A stretch of DNA of 64,000 bases, from positions 1 to 64,000 of the forward strand of contig MU400719.1 in NCBI GenBank assembly GCA_022578965.1, given 5' to 3'. Under the pieces are notes generated by a model that saw nothing but the letters and a program-made list of their open reading frames with translations, ran no database searches and was not told where the DNA came from. Position 1 is the first letter of the stretch, and every line of letters begins with the position of its first letter. This document shows, in pieces, positions 38,144 to 50,150 of this stretch. This DNA is from Xylaria sp. FL1777 (Eukaryota > Ascomycota > Sordariomycetes > Xylariales > Xylariaceae). A program made the position numbers and the translations under genes.

Positions 38144-39266
38144 TTAAGCAACAGGCTTCAACACAGCACGGAAATGGATCTTGCCCTGGTCAAGCTTCTC
38201 CATCGCATCCTGAATCCCCTCCACGGTCATGTCAAAGAGCTGGACTACAGGCTTGATTTGGTGGAGGGCCGCAAACTCAAGCATACGCTCGTGAGCGAGT
38301 CTGGACGCGACAAGCGAGCCCTGGACGGTGATACCATTGATCAACATGAGGTTGTTCGGGATCTCGAAATTGCCCCCGGAGACGCTGAGGGGGGTGATAG
38401 TGGCGCGCGGGGACAGGATGGGCAGGATCTGCTTCCAGTTGGGCGGAGATGACGTCGTGACCAGGAGGCGGTCCAGCGGTCGGGAGACCTCGAGGTTGGT
38501 CTTGCCCTTGGTGGCGACGAACTCGTGCGCACCCAGTTTCATCGCCTCCTCCTTCTTGCTCTCCGACCCCGAGAGCACCACGACGCGACAGCCCATCTTG
38601 GAGGCGAACTGGATGGCCAGATGGCCGAGGCCGCCAACGCCCATGACGCCGACGGTCTCGCTGGACTGGGTCCCGTGGTTCAGGAGGGCGCTGAAGACAG
38701 TGGCGCCGGCGCATTGCAAGGGGGCGGCGTCCTCGTCTGAGATGCTGTCGGGGATCTTGTATAAGGCTATCTCGCGCCAGACTGCATGGGAACCGAAACT
38801 TCCCTGGTCCCGGTTCGAGAAAGCATATAGTCCACGCTCGGGGCAGTAAATATCGTTCCCAGTCAGGCACTGCTCGCAGCGACCGCAGAAGGTGTGATTA
38901 TATCCCCATCCGACCCGGTCCCCTACCTTCACGACTTTACAAAGAGGTCCCGTTTTCTCTACAACGCCGACGCCCTCATGGCCTAGTCCCATGTCTTGAT
39001 GTTTCTGTGGATCAGTCAATACCAGGGGCTCCACAATATGATGAATCATGATAAGAAGGGCCGATTTACATAGTGTAGATCTAATATCGAGGTATTAGCG
39101 GTTATCTATCAGTCTGTTCACTCTGGTATATCTCACCTGTTCCGCAGACGCCGGATGCTGTTATTCTGACGAAGACTTCATCGCCAGATAGTTCATCGGG
39201 TCTGGTGGTGATTTCTTTCGTGGGAACGCCCGACTTGTTGCCCTTGAATACCGTAAAGCTAGGCAT
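38144..39266 (-). CDS. Zinc-dependent alcohol dehydrogenase, three exons
   Basis: This is a medium-chain zinc alcohol dehydrogenase that oxidises an alcohol or reduces an aldehyde with NAD(P); it is likely cytosolic. Exons on the minus strand are 39,266-39,137, an 11-nt microexon 39,080-39,070, and 39,004-38,144 (stop included). Introns of 56 and 65 bp are GT..AG. The spliced product is about 333 aa. Visible features are the catalytic-zinc ligands C41 in G-V-C-G-T-D and H56 in G-H-E, the structural zinc cysteines 87, 90, 93 and 101 (C-G-R-C-E-Q-C..C), and the Rossmann loop G-V-G-G-L-G in the middle. The microexon is needed to restore G-T-D-L-H-Y before L-G-H-E-G. Without it a 301-aa frame starting at 39,049 would lack the first zinc ligand. 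Length is close to the family norm of 340-350. Confidence 0.9.
39070..39080 (-). other. 11-nt microexon of the alcohol dehydrogenase
   Basis: ATCTACACTAT on the minus strand, after an AG and before GTAAAT, completes codon 44 (G+AT, Asp) and codes L-H-Y. It joins in frame to exon 3 at 39,004. The family motif C-G-T-D-L-H-Y supports the call. Confidence 0.82.
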
Positions 39267-41963
39267 TGTTGGTTATGGAGGGGTATAGGTTTACAGCAGT
39301 GGCGATTTTTTTGTTAGGTTTCGAGGACTGATATTAGGTAGTTGAACTATCAGTATACTGACGTCTTCGAATATGTTCGAGTCGAGTTTTGGATCTAGTG
39401 ATATAGTTTTGTTTTTATTTTGTTTTTTTGATGGGCAGAGCTACCTTTATATGCAGATTGGTCTAGAGTTTTCATTTAATAATGGGGTTTCATGGCCTAG
39501 CACATCGGCGAGAACGCAACGGCCTAATAGTGAGCCCATGAAATCGATGCATTGAATTGGGAGATTAGTTGTGGGCTAACGATGCCACCACAGACTGCCC
39601 ACACCATCGAGCGCGCAAGGCTATGCCCTGGAGCTCTCTAGTCGAGTGAATTCTACGATACCGACATATTGTGGGTATCATTGTAAAAGGACAGTCGGAG
39701 TTAACATCCACCCACTGGACATCTAGTATTATTCATCTTCCGAGGTTTGTACAGGGTATGGAGCCGCGCAGTCGGTGCTGTTGGTCCACTTCACGGAGCC
39801 TCGGAGTGTCGGAGCTCATGCGCTCCACTTTCTTTCCTCCGTCTGCTTACCCAAACCTAACTATCTTAACTCCTAGCGTTATTTATTCCCGAACACAATG
39901 GCCGAAGACTCGTCTTCCTGTAGATAATAGATAGTCTAGTTACCGTCCCTTTTCATCGCATTCGTCTCCCTTGGGCATAGAGAAAAGGCTATAGAGATAG
40001 TGCAAGGAGTAGGCGGTAGCTTACCCTGGCCACGTGGTAGAGTGCCGTTACCTAGTCTTTCCCATGCATTTTGCGTGTAATTTCTCAAACGAACCCACGT
40101 TTCGGCTTCAATGAAAATTAGCGTATCATCTCTCTTTTAATTCAACGTCTCTTGTCAGTAAGTAGTACAAGCAAACAGAACAGATGCTTTCACATGTACA
40201 GTTTCCTGCTGGACTCTAGGGTCGTTTCAAACCCGTCTACGGGTGAAAATAAAAAAGTCCTCGTGTGAGTGACTGTAGCGCTGCTAATCCTGGCTGACTA
40301 CTTTGATCTTCGTCAATTACCGTAGTCGGCACTAGAAAGACGGGCAAGACTGGGCCCAAGACTACACGCGAACTTATAAACTAGGCAATGTGCCCACAGA
40401 ACTAGTCTAATCGGGGATTCTCAGACGTTCGCCTGTCTCAAATCTAGTAGACTGCTTCTAAGATCTGGTCTATCATGACGGTGATGTTAACATGAGGCCT
40501 TAAGTAGACCTAGAAAATATCGTGATTAAGAATAAGGCGATCATCACCAGATATTTCAGGAGGAAAGTCAATTTGCACGTATATACGTCAGATCCGTTGT
40601 AGCGATCAGGCCACTTTGTAACGAACCTGGTGAGATGATAATGTCATGACTACGTAGTAATTATTTGAAGAATTTAAGCTGTCGAAGTGGATATACATGT
40701 ACCATATACAGCAGAAACCTAGTGCGAATAACGCTACAAGAACATGTTACGTTTAGTATTGACGGCGAACATACTAAAATCGAGGCTAGTATGTGTATAC
40801 CACTGTTAATATTGCGAACGTCTTCCACCAGGGCCAGTGATAAATTGCTGCCGTCGTTGCGCTTTGCCGGAATAGCTATGGTGCATTTACGGTTTTAAGG
40901 CGGACAAGCTGAAAATTAGACTAACTAGCCGCGGGGCAGCTCGACCACATTAGCACAATACCTAGGTATGTCACACAGATCGACTAAGAGAATAGTTGAG
41001 TTATGCTACGAACCTATCGAATCGGATTTCTCCTTTCGCCCGGTATGCAACGTGTGACTATCACAACGGCGATGGCAATGAGACAAGCCGCGGTCGTCAA
41101 ATTAGGAGGTATGTTAGCAGGTAGGTACCTACCTACATAGGTACCTACTACGTATGATATTGATGTGAATTTAGGCATAATATGGCATTAACGGGGCTAT
41201 GCAACTCGTAGTATTATGATCAACACGAGGCATACGTGGTTACTCGAGTCGAAATAGGTAACTATGGCACACAATACAGGCGTATGGCTAATCAGTCCTA
41301 TTCGGTGGCTTGTTCTTTTGGTTCTGCCAATTGGAGATGTCTGCGCATTACGGTGCAGAATTGGCTTATGATAGGCTCCTACACACCTCTCCCCTGTCAT
41401 CCTGACATGGGTCCGTCATTGGAATCCCCTTCAGTCAATATATCGAATAAGATTATATCCCTTATATCTGACAGAGAGGGCAAAGGCCGAAGGAGAGGAC
41501 ATCTAAACAGTATAGGGCGCTCTCGCTTCTATATTTGATAGGTTGATTCAATGTTTGCCCTCTAGTAACATGATCCCTTACAATATCCCTTGAGTAGTCA
41601 TACGGACTTACGATAATTGATAGGCCCATTTATGTTATCTAATGTACCTCCTGCCTTATCCAACACCACCACCTCGCCCCAAAGACCAATAAACCGATGA
41701 GTGCTTCATGCGGTGAAACGCCATCATGAACAGCAATTCTGACCCTGCACTGTCGGCTGCTCGATGCCACAAGTTGGCGTTCCGAGGTCAGCCAGAATCT
41801 CATTGCCCCTCAAACGAAGGGAACGCCCATTATTTATGTCCCCCGGCACGCCTTCATTCACGTACGCACACTCACAAGCATACTTCCATAATTACTAGCT
41901 TTAAAGAGATATTTATGGCCTTGCTAACACCGAGGCACACTCCCGAACTGCAGTCCCAACCTT
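39267..41963. other. Long spacer with no supportable gene
   Basis: It starts with the dehydrogenase promoter. Only short open frames (60-100 codons) with no recognisable motif occur. A near-palindromic tract of GGTACCTACC/GGTAGGTACC-type repeats lies at 41,116-41,150. No tRNA-like cloverleaf was seen. Confidence 0.4.
41116..41150. repeat. GTAGGTACCTAC palindromic cluster
   Basis: Overlapping palindromes built on TAGGTACCTA occur within about 35 bp. A shorter relative (GTACCTAGGTACC) lies near 48,750-48,765. Function unknown; such tracts are common in intergenic DNA of some ascomycetes. Confidence 0.55.
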
Positions 41964-43279
41964 TTGATTATGATGAGCCTTCCTGTCTCGCACTCCCCCA
42001 GTACTAGTGAGGGGGACGATGACGAGGTTCACAGTACCATCTCCAGCAGTGGTCCTAGGAATCCTATGAAGAAATCTAGCCATAAGAGCATTCTGGCACG
42101 CCTCAAGACTAACCGCGAGCGCCGAGACGTGCGTGGTGACCGCGTTGATCGTTTTATTAGCCTTATTGAGAAGATCCAACATGGAACATATGTGGGAAGA
42201 AACGAAGTGATCCTGAGGCAATTGTTTCTAAAAGACTATATTAAGCTCCTCGTCGAAATTGATGAGCGCGATCGAGATTTTCAGCTTTTTTTTAATTGAG
42301 GGCTTTGGTATGTTGGTTGGTGAGAGAGGTCCCTTATGGAAATGGACACTTACAATCTTTTAGATATGAGTACAGAGAATCTATCTACGGGAAAGAGCAG
42401 TTCAAAATTTTTATATTTTTAGCGTTTTATATTAGCATCTAGAAGTTAATAGATTACGCGCTCTTATGTTGGAAGGATGGCTTAGTAAGTAATAAAGATT
42501 ACGGTACTGAATTTAGAATAGCTGCAGGAAAAATAGATTCTGTACGAGATCAGAAAATGAGATTCGAGTCAGACAAAAAGCTACGTGGCGATTGTGCGTT
42601 TATATACTAAGAAGACCATTACACATATCTACTGTTGATATTTGAGATAGCATGGTCTTGGCTTACGGATGATTTGGAGGCAAAGGCAATGGAGCTTATT
42701 GAAGAGGGTGCAGGTTAAATCCGTACAGTGGTTGGCCTAGATTTCTATGAGACGTGGAGAATCTGGGACACAATCTGTTACTAGGTCGGGAACAGCCTGG
42801 ATCCAAAACGCGGGCTCTTTACGGCGTTTGTTTTTCGTGCTGTTTTCGATAGGAGCGGCTAACAAATTTACAACGCACATAATTAACCTAGAGTATAGAA
42901 AAGCAAAGTTGTTTTTTGTGATAACGACGGGACGGCAAACCTTACTGAGAGACTGCAGTTGAAGTTATGCGACTTTGTACCGGCGCGAGTTATTAAAGCG
43001 GAACGATGGGACAAGGTTAAAGACCTGGATGATGCGAAGTTGGAGCTTGATGCGGCGACGATGTTACAATATTTTGATGACGCGTTGAAGAAACAGAAAT
43101 TGGAAGATGAGAGTGATGAACGCGAGAAGCAGAAGGTAGAAGAGGAGAAAAGCAAATTGGAAGAAGAACAGGCAGTAAAGCGGAAGGCGAATGCAGAGAA
43201 GGAATACAGACGATTGGATATCTTAAGTTTGATTGAAATCGGCGGATACCGCTTACGAAGACTGCCGGGAAGAGCTTGA
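41964..43279 (+). pseudogene. Decayed gene with coiled-coil C terminus
   Basis: Three open pieces run in the same direction. 41,964-42,299 (111 codons) has a Ser/Asp-rich start, then basic helical sequence (I-L-A-R-L-K-T-N-R-E-R-R). The middle, about 42,350-42,780, has readable fragments such as R-F-E-S-D-K-K-L-R and A-K-A-M-E-L-I-E-E-G broken by stops and frame changes. 42,959-43,279 (106 codons) ends in a charged Glu/Lys coiled coil. Together they look like one gene broken by several mutations. I do not recognise a domain. The alternative is two short unrelated genes. Confidence 0.45.
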
Positions 43280-44637
43280 GCGTCGGCATAGAAAGCCAGG
43301 GCCTAATTGGAAAATTTGAATGTTGTTCAAAATGGACTTTTATATATAAGTGCCTTTAGGTAGTAACCTATTAGACGCAAGCTTTAAATTGTTTTGTCAA
43401 GCCTTTTAAACCTGTTGTTAAGCCTTAATCCCTCGTTGAGCGTTATTGCAGTGCACTACCCGGGAGATTCCCGCTCTAGCCTTTAGCACTGGTGGTGTTA
43501 CCTACCGGCATTTAAACCACCGTCTTGTTGTCAGATATAAGGGATATAATCTTATTTGGTATAATGACTGAAGGGTGTCAGGATAACAGGGGTCCCCATA
43601 CAATTTTGCTTATGGTTGCGGTCACTACTAGATAACAAGGGGACCGCACTGCTATGACCTGCATAATGAGTTAGCATAGACTTTTGTGCCAAGTTCCTAC
43701 CTAATCTTGCGTATTAGATTTATTTCACTAATGGTCGTTAACTCTTGTGCTTTGCAACCCTAGTTACTCTATATGCTAGATAGCATTGTACCTGTATATT
43801 GAAAAAAAGGGGGGGGAAATGTTGTAGAGTTTACTTCATAGCAATATGTTTGCTTTATAATTAAGGTCTATTTTTAAATCCACTATGGCTAGAACTACAG
43901 CTTAGCTAGTAATTTAGGTTTGCTGATGTTAGGGTAAGTGTAAAACTCATAGCTATGTGTGGGGTAAGTATTGTTTTGCACTATTTATGATTTTTTATAT
44001 TTTCACATTGGAGATCGTATCCTTGTTCTTGTGTGGGTTTCTATATAACAAGAGCGCTTAATATAGACTTACGCAATGAGCTGCAGTGGTAATAGTGGTA
44101 ACTTCTTTATTTAACTCAGGCATTAAGTGCTGGGGTAGGATTGTTTCTCTTGAAATGGGGCATCCTTGAGTGGACAAGCAAACTTCTTGTATTAAAGCTT
44201 TTATTGGAGCTTTTTATAAGGAAATGAGGTCGTAAGTAGTAGAGAAACTCTATTTTTAGATTTTATGCGTTTAATATAGCTTAATGACTTTGGTATTCTA
44301 ATCTACAATTTTTCTTACCACGTCCACGGAACCCCAACGTTTTTTGGAGGCTATAAACTACTGTCACACCAATATGATGTCATTTGCATACACCATTCTA
44401 TACACATCTTCTAATGTAGCTGGACCCTATTGTTACCATATTATTGTGAAGATTAAATATCTAATTATATCTTTCCAGACGCCAAACTTGGCGTTGCCCT
44501 CTTTTTGCAATGCAGAACACGTTATGTATGTATAATCGTAATGGACCGTTCAAAAGGGGGAGCCTCGTTCTATATAGATATGTTCTTCCCCTGGGTTAAA
44601 TGCGAAAACCATAATAATTCCTTGCGTAGCTGTGATT
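43280..44637. other. Spacer, no gene recognised
   Basis: Composition is somewhat AT-richer than the rest of the island. It contains a short A/G run (about 43,801-43,817). A 133-codon minus frame at 44,550-44,951 overlaps the ankyrin gene antisense and is a shadow. The promoter of that gene should lie at the right end. Confidence 0.4.
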
Positions 44638-46818
44638 ATGGCCGAGCTTATAGGCCTCATCGGAAGCAGTATTGCTTTGGTCGATCTGGCAGGTAAAATA
44701 ACCTCGTGCGTTCTTACGATCAAGAGCCGCTTAACCGAAATAAAGGATGTTTCTAACAAACTGTCTGCAATAATGCGAGAAGTCGATATTTTGGAGCCTA
44801 TTGTGGAGGCTATGAGTAGGGAGTTCAGCGAAGATAACTGTAATTTGTCGGCCTGGAACGATGGCACGGCCCTACTCTGTATAGAATATTGTGAAAAGGC
44901 CTTGACCGACCTGAGTGGCGTGCTACGTGACTTGGCACAAGAGGTTGGCACATCAAGGAAGTTAAAAAGATATAAGGCGACAATGAAGGCTATTATTAAG
45001 GGGGACGTCTTAGATAGATGTCATACTCGCCTCCAATCCGCAGTTCGCTTCCTAAGTTTAACTCAGCAGTGGTATATCATGTAAGCTCATTCCAATTCAA
45101 TACTTAGCGTAAAATGTCTAATCAACTCTCAAGCGCTCTATTAAAGGCTCAACCTACGCGTATTGTCGAGCATTTATCTCACCAGAGTTTGATCTATAGA
45201 CCAGAAAGTCAAATAAACGCTATTGCGAGCCCAGTTCTAGAACCCCCACAGGTACGACCACGCCACTGGAACGACATCAGAAGGGCTTTTTCCACTCGCG
45301 TTGTCCGGGAAGAACTAGGGACACCAAGGTATACGAACTTATGGAACTTTGGTCCGTTTGGATCGATCGCTTGGCGATATTACCAGGAAGAGGGGAAAGC
45401 CTACCCCAGAGATTTTAGTAAGATGCATTATAATTACTTGATAACCATATATGAAGGAGCTTTCTAAGACGTATTCTCAGATTTTGTTGCCCGATTGCAA
45501 GCAAACTACTGGTTCGCTAGCCGGGTATGGGATATTCAAGCTTCGAGGGCAGCGACTGGTTGGACTCTCAAGCTGAATATTTACTGCATACAGCCGGAAA
45601 CTGCACCAGTCTTCTGCTGCGCACGAAAAGGAGACCTTAATGGTATCTTACGGCTGATTGATCAACGTAAGGCGAGTCTACAAGACCATACGCCGAGTGG
45701 CCAGAGTTTGTTGCATGTAAGCCTGTCAAATTCTAGTGAAAAGGGAAGTTTCTCTAGCTCATGAGATCATATAGCTCGCCGCACACTATGGTCATTTTGA
45801 TCTTTTCAAAACCTTGGTAACGAGCGGCCTCGATTTCTTCGAGAACGACGATGGTCTTAAGGTGAATCCTTGCGAGGCTATGATTATTTTTGGCCTCCAA
45901 TATGGAACGGATGTTCCAGCGCTGCACCGATTCTACCAAAACATCGGCATTTACATTGAGTCTGGTCTATTAATAACTGTCCATACGCCAGCTTATCTAT
46001 TCGAAGCTTTTTGTTCTGCACCGCCCGAAATGATGACCAATATCATACCATCTGTGTTGCCAGGGTTTTACGAACGACTAAATCTCGAAGAACGGATCAC
46101 GTACTACAAGCTTGACAATCCTGATGGGCACACAGACACGTTCCAGTTTCTAATCAACCCTGCTGGTAGTGTAAACCAGGACGATGTATCGAACCTTCAA
46201 CAGAAGAATACCTGTCTGTTAACCCTACTAGCATTCCGCTATGGACCTATGTCAATGAAAGAGACCTCGTACCACACGCGTTCGTGGCGCACGTTAGCGC
46301 GGAAAGTCATTAAAATGACCAGTGACTTGTCTTATCAGAGCTTCGGCTTAGATCCGACTTTCCAATCTCGGGAATGCATGAACAAGGGCCACAAATTCAA
46401 TCCAGGGGTTGAGTTTATCCGACGGAATCAACCCCTGACGCCGCTTTTCACGGCTTTGTCTTATTTTCACTATGAGACAGAGGGACATCTGACGCCTACC
46501 TGCGTTCGGGACTTAAAAAGAAGTATGGAAACTACATTCGCGTGGTGGTTAGAAGATTTAGCTGCTTGTCGGGTCAACCTAATAGAATACGGTCGGAGGG
46601 AGAAACGTATCTTTCTTCGTAATGAGAAACGAAGACGAGCATATTACTATTGTGGTAGGAGGATTGAGGATGAAAGGAGTGCCGGGTGCACTTTCGAGGA
46701 CACAATTCGGCTTGTCGATTTCGACTACGGAGCAGAACCGTCAAATTGGCAACTGCACTGGGATGCGGAAAATGAGAGGTATGTTGGTGATTTTTGGAGC
46801 TCAATCGAAAGTGCGTAA
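44638..46818 (+). pseudogene. Helo-like N-terminal / ankyrin protein with one in-frame stop
   Basis: Exons are 44,638-45,080, 45,134-45,716 and 45,775-46,818, with GT..AG introns of 53 and 58 bp. They total exactly 690 codons in one frame, broken only by TAA at 45,465-45,467 between E-G-A-F and D-V-F-S-D-F. Residues 1 to about 145 resemble the fungal Helo-like N-terminal domain (M-A-E-L-I-G-L-I-G-S..D-L-A-G-K), found at the start of many fungal STAND/ankyrin immune-type proteins. The middle has ankyrin-like sequence spanning intron 2 (S-G-Q-S-L-L-H then L-A-A-H-Y-G-H-F-D-L). The C-terminal part has a conserved W-L-E-D-L..V-N-L-I-E-Y-G-R-R-E block seen in related fungal ankyrin proteins. Such proteins are linked to self/non-self recognition, but no role is proven here. 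The stop could be a recent null, a strain polymorphism or a base-call error; a CAA-to-TAA change would be RIP-like. Confidence 0.78.
45465..45467 (+). other. Premature TAA stop in the Helo-like/ankyrin gene
   Basis: It is the only stop in an otherwise open 690-codon spliced frame. No GT..AG pair nearby would remove it neatly. It fits a C-to-T change of a Gln codon (CAA) in CpA context, the favoured RIP target. Confidence 0.75.
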
Positions 46819-47601
46819 TCATCACATCTGTTGGTTGTAGCTTGGGAGGAGTCTCGGGTAAAGGGGGGTTAGTTAATAGTTCGCAAACCGATTTGGAAAC
46901 TGCGTTGACTTCTGTGCCACTATTATTTGGTTCTAATAATCCTTATATAGCCGCTACCTGTAGTTGTATGCAACAGGGCCGAAATCTAGCCCTTAATATG
47001 ACTTGCCTATCAGGAACGAATCGCGTCAGCATCCTGGATTTCTTGTAGTATAGTAGCCATACAGAGAACATAACAGAGCAATGATACGCTTTTATTTTAA
47101 GGAAAGCTATGGATACTAACTCTCTGTGGACTGAGGACTTTATATTCTCTTTCTTTAATCGTAATTCTACTCTCCAATTGGAATTATGTCTGATATACCA
47201 GCACTGTATAAGCCTTAGGGTTACTCACCAAGGCCAAGCTGCCCATTTTACCTCTACCGGGATACGCTAGAATGAAACGCCTCTATACAATTAACGCTAT
47301 CGAATCATCGCGTTTTCCAGCACGAGAATCTTTGCTGACTTATCGTAGCGAATAGTCGTGGTTAGACTTCGGTCTAATTATCCTCTGTCGACCATTTGAA
47401 TTGGTTGCAAATCTCTATGCTATTTGTCTAAACCTTATTCGGAGTGTTCGCAATACAAAAATAAACAGCTTCGATATGGAGTTGAAGAGAGCTAATACAT
47501 CCCATCAAAGAGTAATTTTCCAAGTTGATAAACACGCCACGAGATGCACAAGAACTTTTCTTCAACCGTACGAATCCTCCCCATAGATTCCTTGGCGGAA
47601 G
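46819..47601. other. Spacer between convergent genes
   Basis: This is the 3' side of the ankyrin gene and of the small secreted protein gene. Only short frames with no recognisable motif. Confidence 0.4.
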
Positions 47602-48082
47602 TTAAGCTTGAACAAAGTAAAAAGCACTCTGGGGGTTAGTCGTGAAGGTGTAGCATCCTGCTCTGGAGATTGGGTGTGCTTCAGAAAAACCGAAGACGCT
47701 AGGCCACCCGCATTCGTTGTTGGCGAACCCCTCAACCGTGATGGTGTAGCATTCCGGGCCCTCGAGGGAGTACGACTCCAGAGCACCAACCCAGCAGTCG
47801 GCGTAGTGTGGAACGGTTTTAGCCACTGGATCACCTGAGCACTATTAATTTCTAACGTTAATAATTCCTCGTTTAAGTAAACTTTCTACTTAAAGACATA
47901 TGCCTCAGACACATCGCAAGTCCTCGGGCTGTAAAAAAGGGAAGAGAAATACGCCAACCTGGACTTACGTCTGAACTGGTGTAGGCATTAAATGTGCAAT
48001 CCCTCGAAGGAGGGGAAAATTGGGCGTTGACATGGCCGGCGGTTGCAGCGATAGCTAGGGTGAGGGTAGCTTTGAGAGCCAT
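47602..48082 (-). CDS. Small secreted six-cysteine protein (117 aa), effector candidate
   Basis: Two exons: 48,082-47,969 (38 codons) and 47,841-47,602 (79 codons plus stop), with a 127-bp intron starting GTAAGT and ending ..AATAG. The N terminus M-A-L-K-A-T-L-T-L-A-I-A-A-T-A-G-H-V-N-A is a clear signal peptide with likely cleavage after A-N/A-Q around residue 20. The mature chain of about 97 aa has six Cys (about 28, 39, 54, 69, 82 and 101), enough for three disulphides. No family is recognised. Size, secretion and cysteine content match the general profile of fungal effector candidates. An overlapping minus frame from 47,834 is a shadow: using the CTCAG acceptor 7 bp downstream would give that Arg/Thr/Pro-rich frame with no cysteines. 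The AATAG acceptor is chosen because it keeps C-S-G-D-P-V..H-Y-A-D-C-W. Confidence 0.78.
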
Positions 48083-50150
48083 GATTCCGATGACAATAGG
48101 TTGAAAAAGCGTGGAAAAAGATAGTTATCAGCGGCTTTCTATCAAGTAAGTATAAGTTTTTATGAGCTTATGTTACTTGTTTGATCGCAAAATAGGTCCT
48201 GAACGACAGTGACGTGTGCCAATATTTATATGCCGTGACCCGGTATTCCCCATTCTCGGGGGGAGCGCCAACTCGCCACGTCCTTCTCGAAATAGTAAGC
48301 CTTAACGGCAGCTGTAGAAGAATTTCATTCACTTCTGGATTCATTATAGCCTGGTTAAGGATACACCTCGTGATATCGGCGATACGCTGTCCCAATGCAT
48401 GCCGGTAGTACCAACTCCTTTGCTTACTACCGGCATCTGGATTGGCTATATTATTCATGATACCCTCTCTATGTTCGATTTGAATTACCAATTAGAACCT
48501 AGGAGCGACCTGGGCTGTTCATAGTGTAGCCGAGAAGGACTTAGTGAAACATTCCTAAATATGTCTTCATTGCCGATGCGTTGCCTGAACGTTATAGATC
48601 GCTCTGAGCCGCCTTACATATACGAAAAGGGGCTCTTAGCGCGACTCGGATTCTCGGAACCTCGGGACTTCCAATCTGCAATCCGGGGGCTTTACGCTAT
48701 ACCTCATTAAGATAGACCATTGCCCCAGTTATACCCACCTGCATTACCTATGTACCTAGGTACCTAAGTCAGTATGGTATACTTGCACGGAAAAACCCCC
48801 TATGCAGCAGGTTTCCAAGGCAGCTCTTATACAGCTATAGGATTGTCTGCTTCAGTAACCCCAACACAATGGGAATAATATTTTGAGGGGAAGGTATTTT
48901 GTTTTCTCTCAAGAAATAGCTCTCATTGAACATGAAATCGCAAATGCAATGAACAGATACGAAGTTGCTCACTTCTTGGCATTAATTAACCTCGGCATTA
49001 CCAGATTCCAAGGTGATAAAAACCTCTCTCAAGTTAGAGAAAAACAACAATATGATAACTTGTAATGGCACAAGAATCCAAATACTACATGACTGCAACG
49101 TAACGCTTAACGCAACCTCGCTTAAGAGGTTCTTGTAGGTACTCGAGGGAGTTAGGGCTAGCTACACGTACATGCCTATTAGACAGGTTAATCATGCGAT
49201 TCCAACGTAGTCAATCTCAGAGTCGCTATTGCACCGCCTCGTATCACGGGTAAATAGACAGGGTGCCTGTGAGCCATTTTGGTAAAGAATAACTTATTGT
49301 TGCATCGATGTGGATGTTGTCATTAATGGTTCCTATGGTAATATATGCCTGTTTCCGTACCGCCTCCGTAAATCTCCCCTCTCCCAGTCAGGTCGATCAG
49401 AGATATGGGAGGCCTACACCAACCCATAAGCTCCGACTAAGTGTCTATATGGAACGAATAGGCTCTGCCAAAATCCTCCTCATTCGTTACTACCCCTAGT
49501 TTGGTTCACCTGTCCACAGGGTGTGACCATCATCTGGACTGCAGCCATGGGGGTAGTGTATCACAAGTGTTGTTGCACGAGGGCCTCAAGACTTCTGTGC
49601 TTACGCTGAATATATATTCAACAGGTTCCTTATTACAGCTTCATGACAATAAACAGTCTTAAAACAGAGAGAATGAACTGAACGTATAAGTCACGAGTCC
49701 GACTAAAAATGAACACGTCACAGAAGAACGGCCTAGAGCAATTCGGCCTTTCTGTGAGAACGGCGGTTTGAGGTAGAGGCCTAGACAATGAGGCAACGAA
49801 TACAAGACCTGAACTTTGATTTATTACTTCTTCGAGTGTCCACTGGTTATTCTGTAATCGGTCTCCTGAAAATAGAGTATACCGGCAGTGTCTTACAAGC
49901 TTGTCGGGGGGGGGGGGGGTCGTCCCAGAGTGAATAGATAGCCCTAGCAGTCACATACTAGGTAGGAAAGGGGTCAGTAGCCATATAATATCAGGTGTGT
50001 AGGTTGATCAATTGACGCCTAGGGCTTCCCAATAGCAGTTGGTAGGAATAGTCTATATATACCAAGCCCACTATATGTGACTATATAACCTGACAAACCT
50101 GTTCACCTTATTTCCTTTTTGACCCCGGACCAATCTCGCTGCTGTTGCTA
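48083..50150. other. Spacer with unassigned short frames
   Basis: A 107-codon minus frame at 48,168-48,491 and small plus frames (48,883-49,065; 49,308-49,499) have no recognised domain. The first could be an unknown small gene or relic. A run of 13 G occurs at 49,907-49,919. No RNA gene was seen. Confidence 0.35.

Noticed and set aside
38277..38870. Long overlapping frames on both strands within the dehydrogenase
   Set aside because: Shadows of a GC-rich coding exon; compositionally Arg/Pro biased, without motifs.
49907..49919. Run of 13 G
   Set aside because: Simple homopolymer in a spacer; possibly length-variable or a sequencing effect, no functional context.
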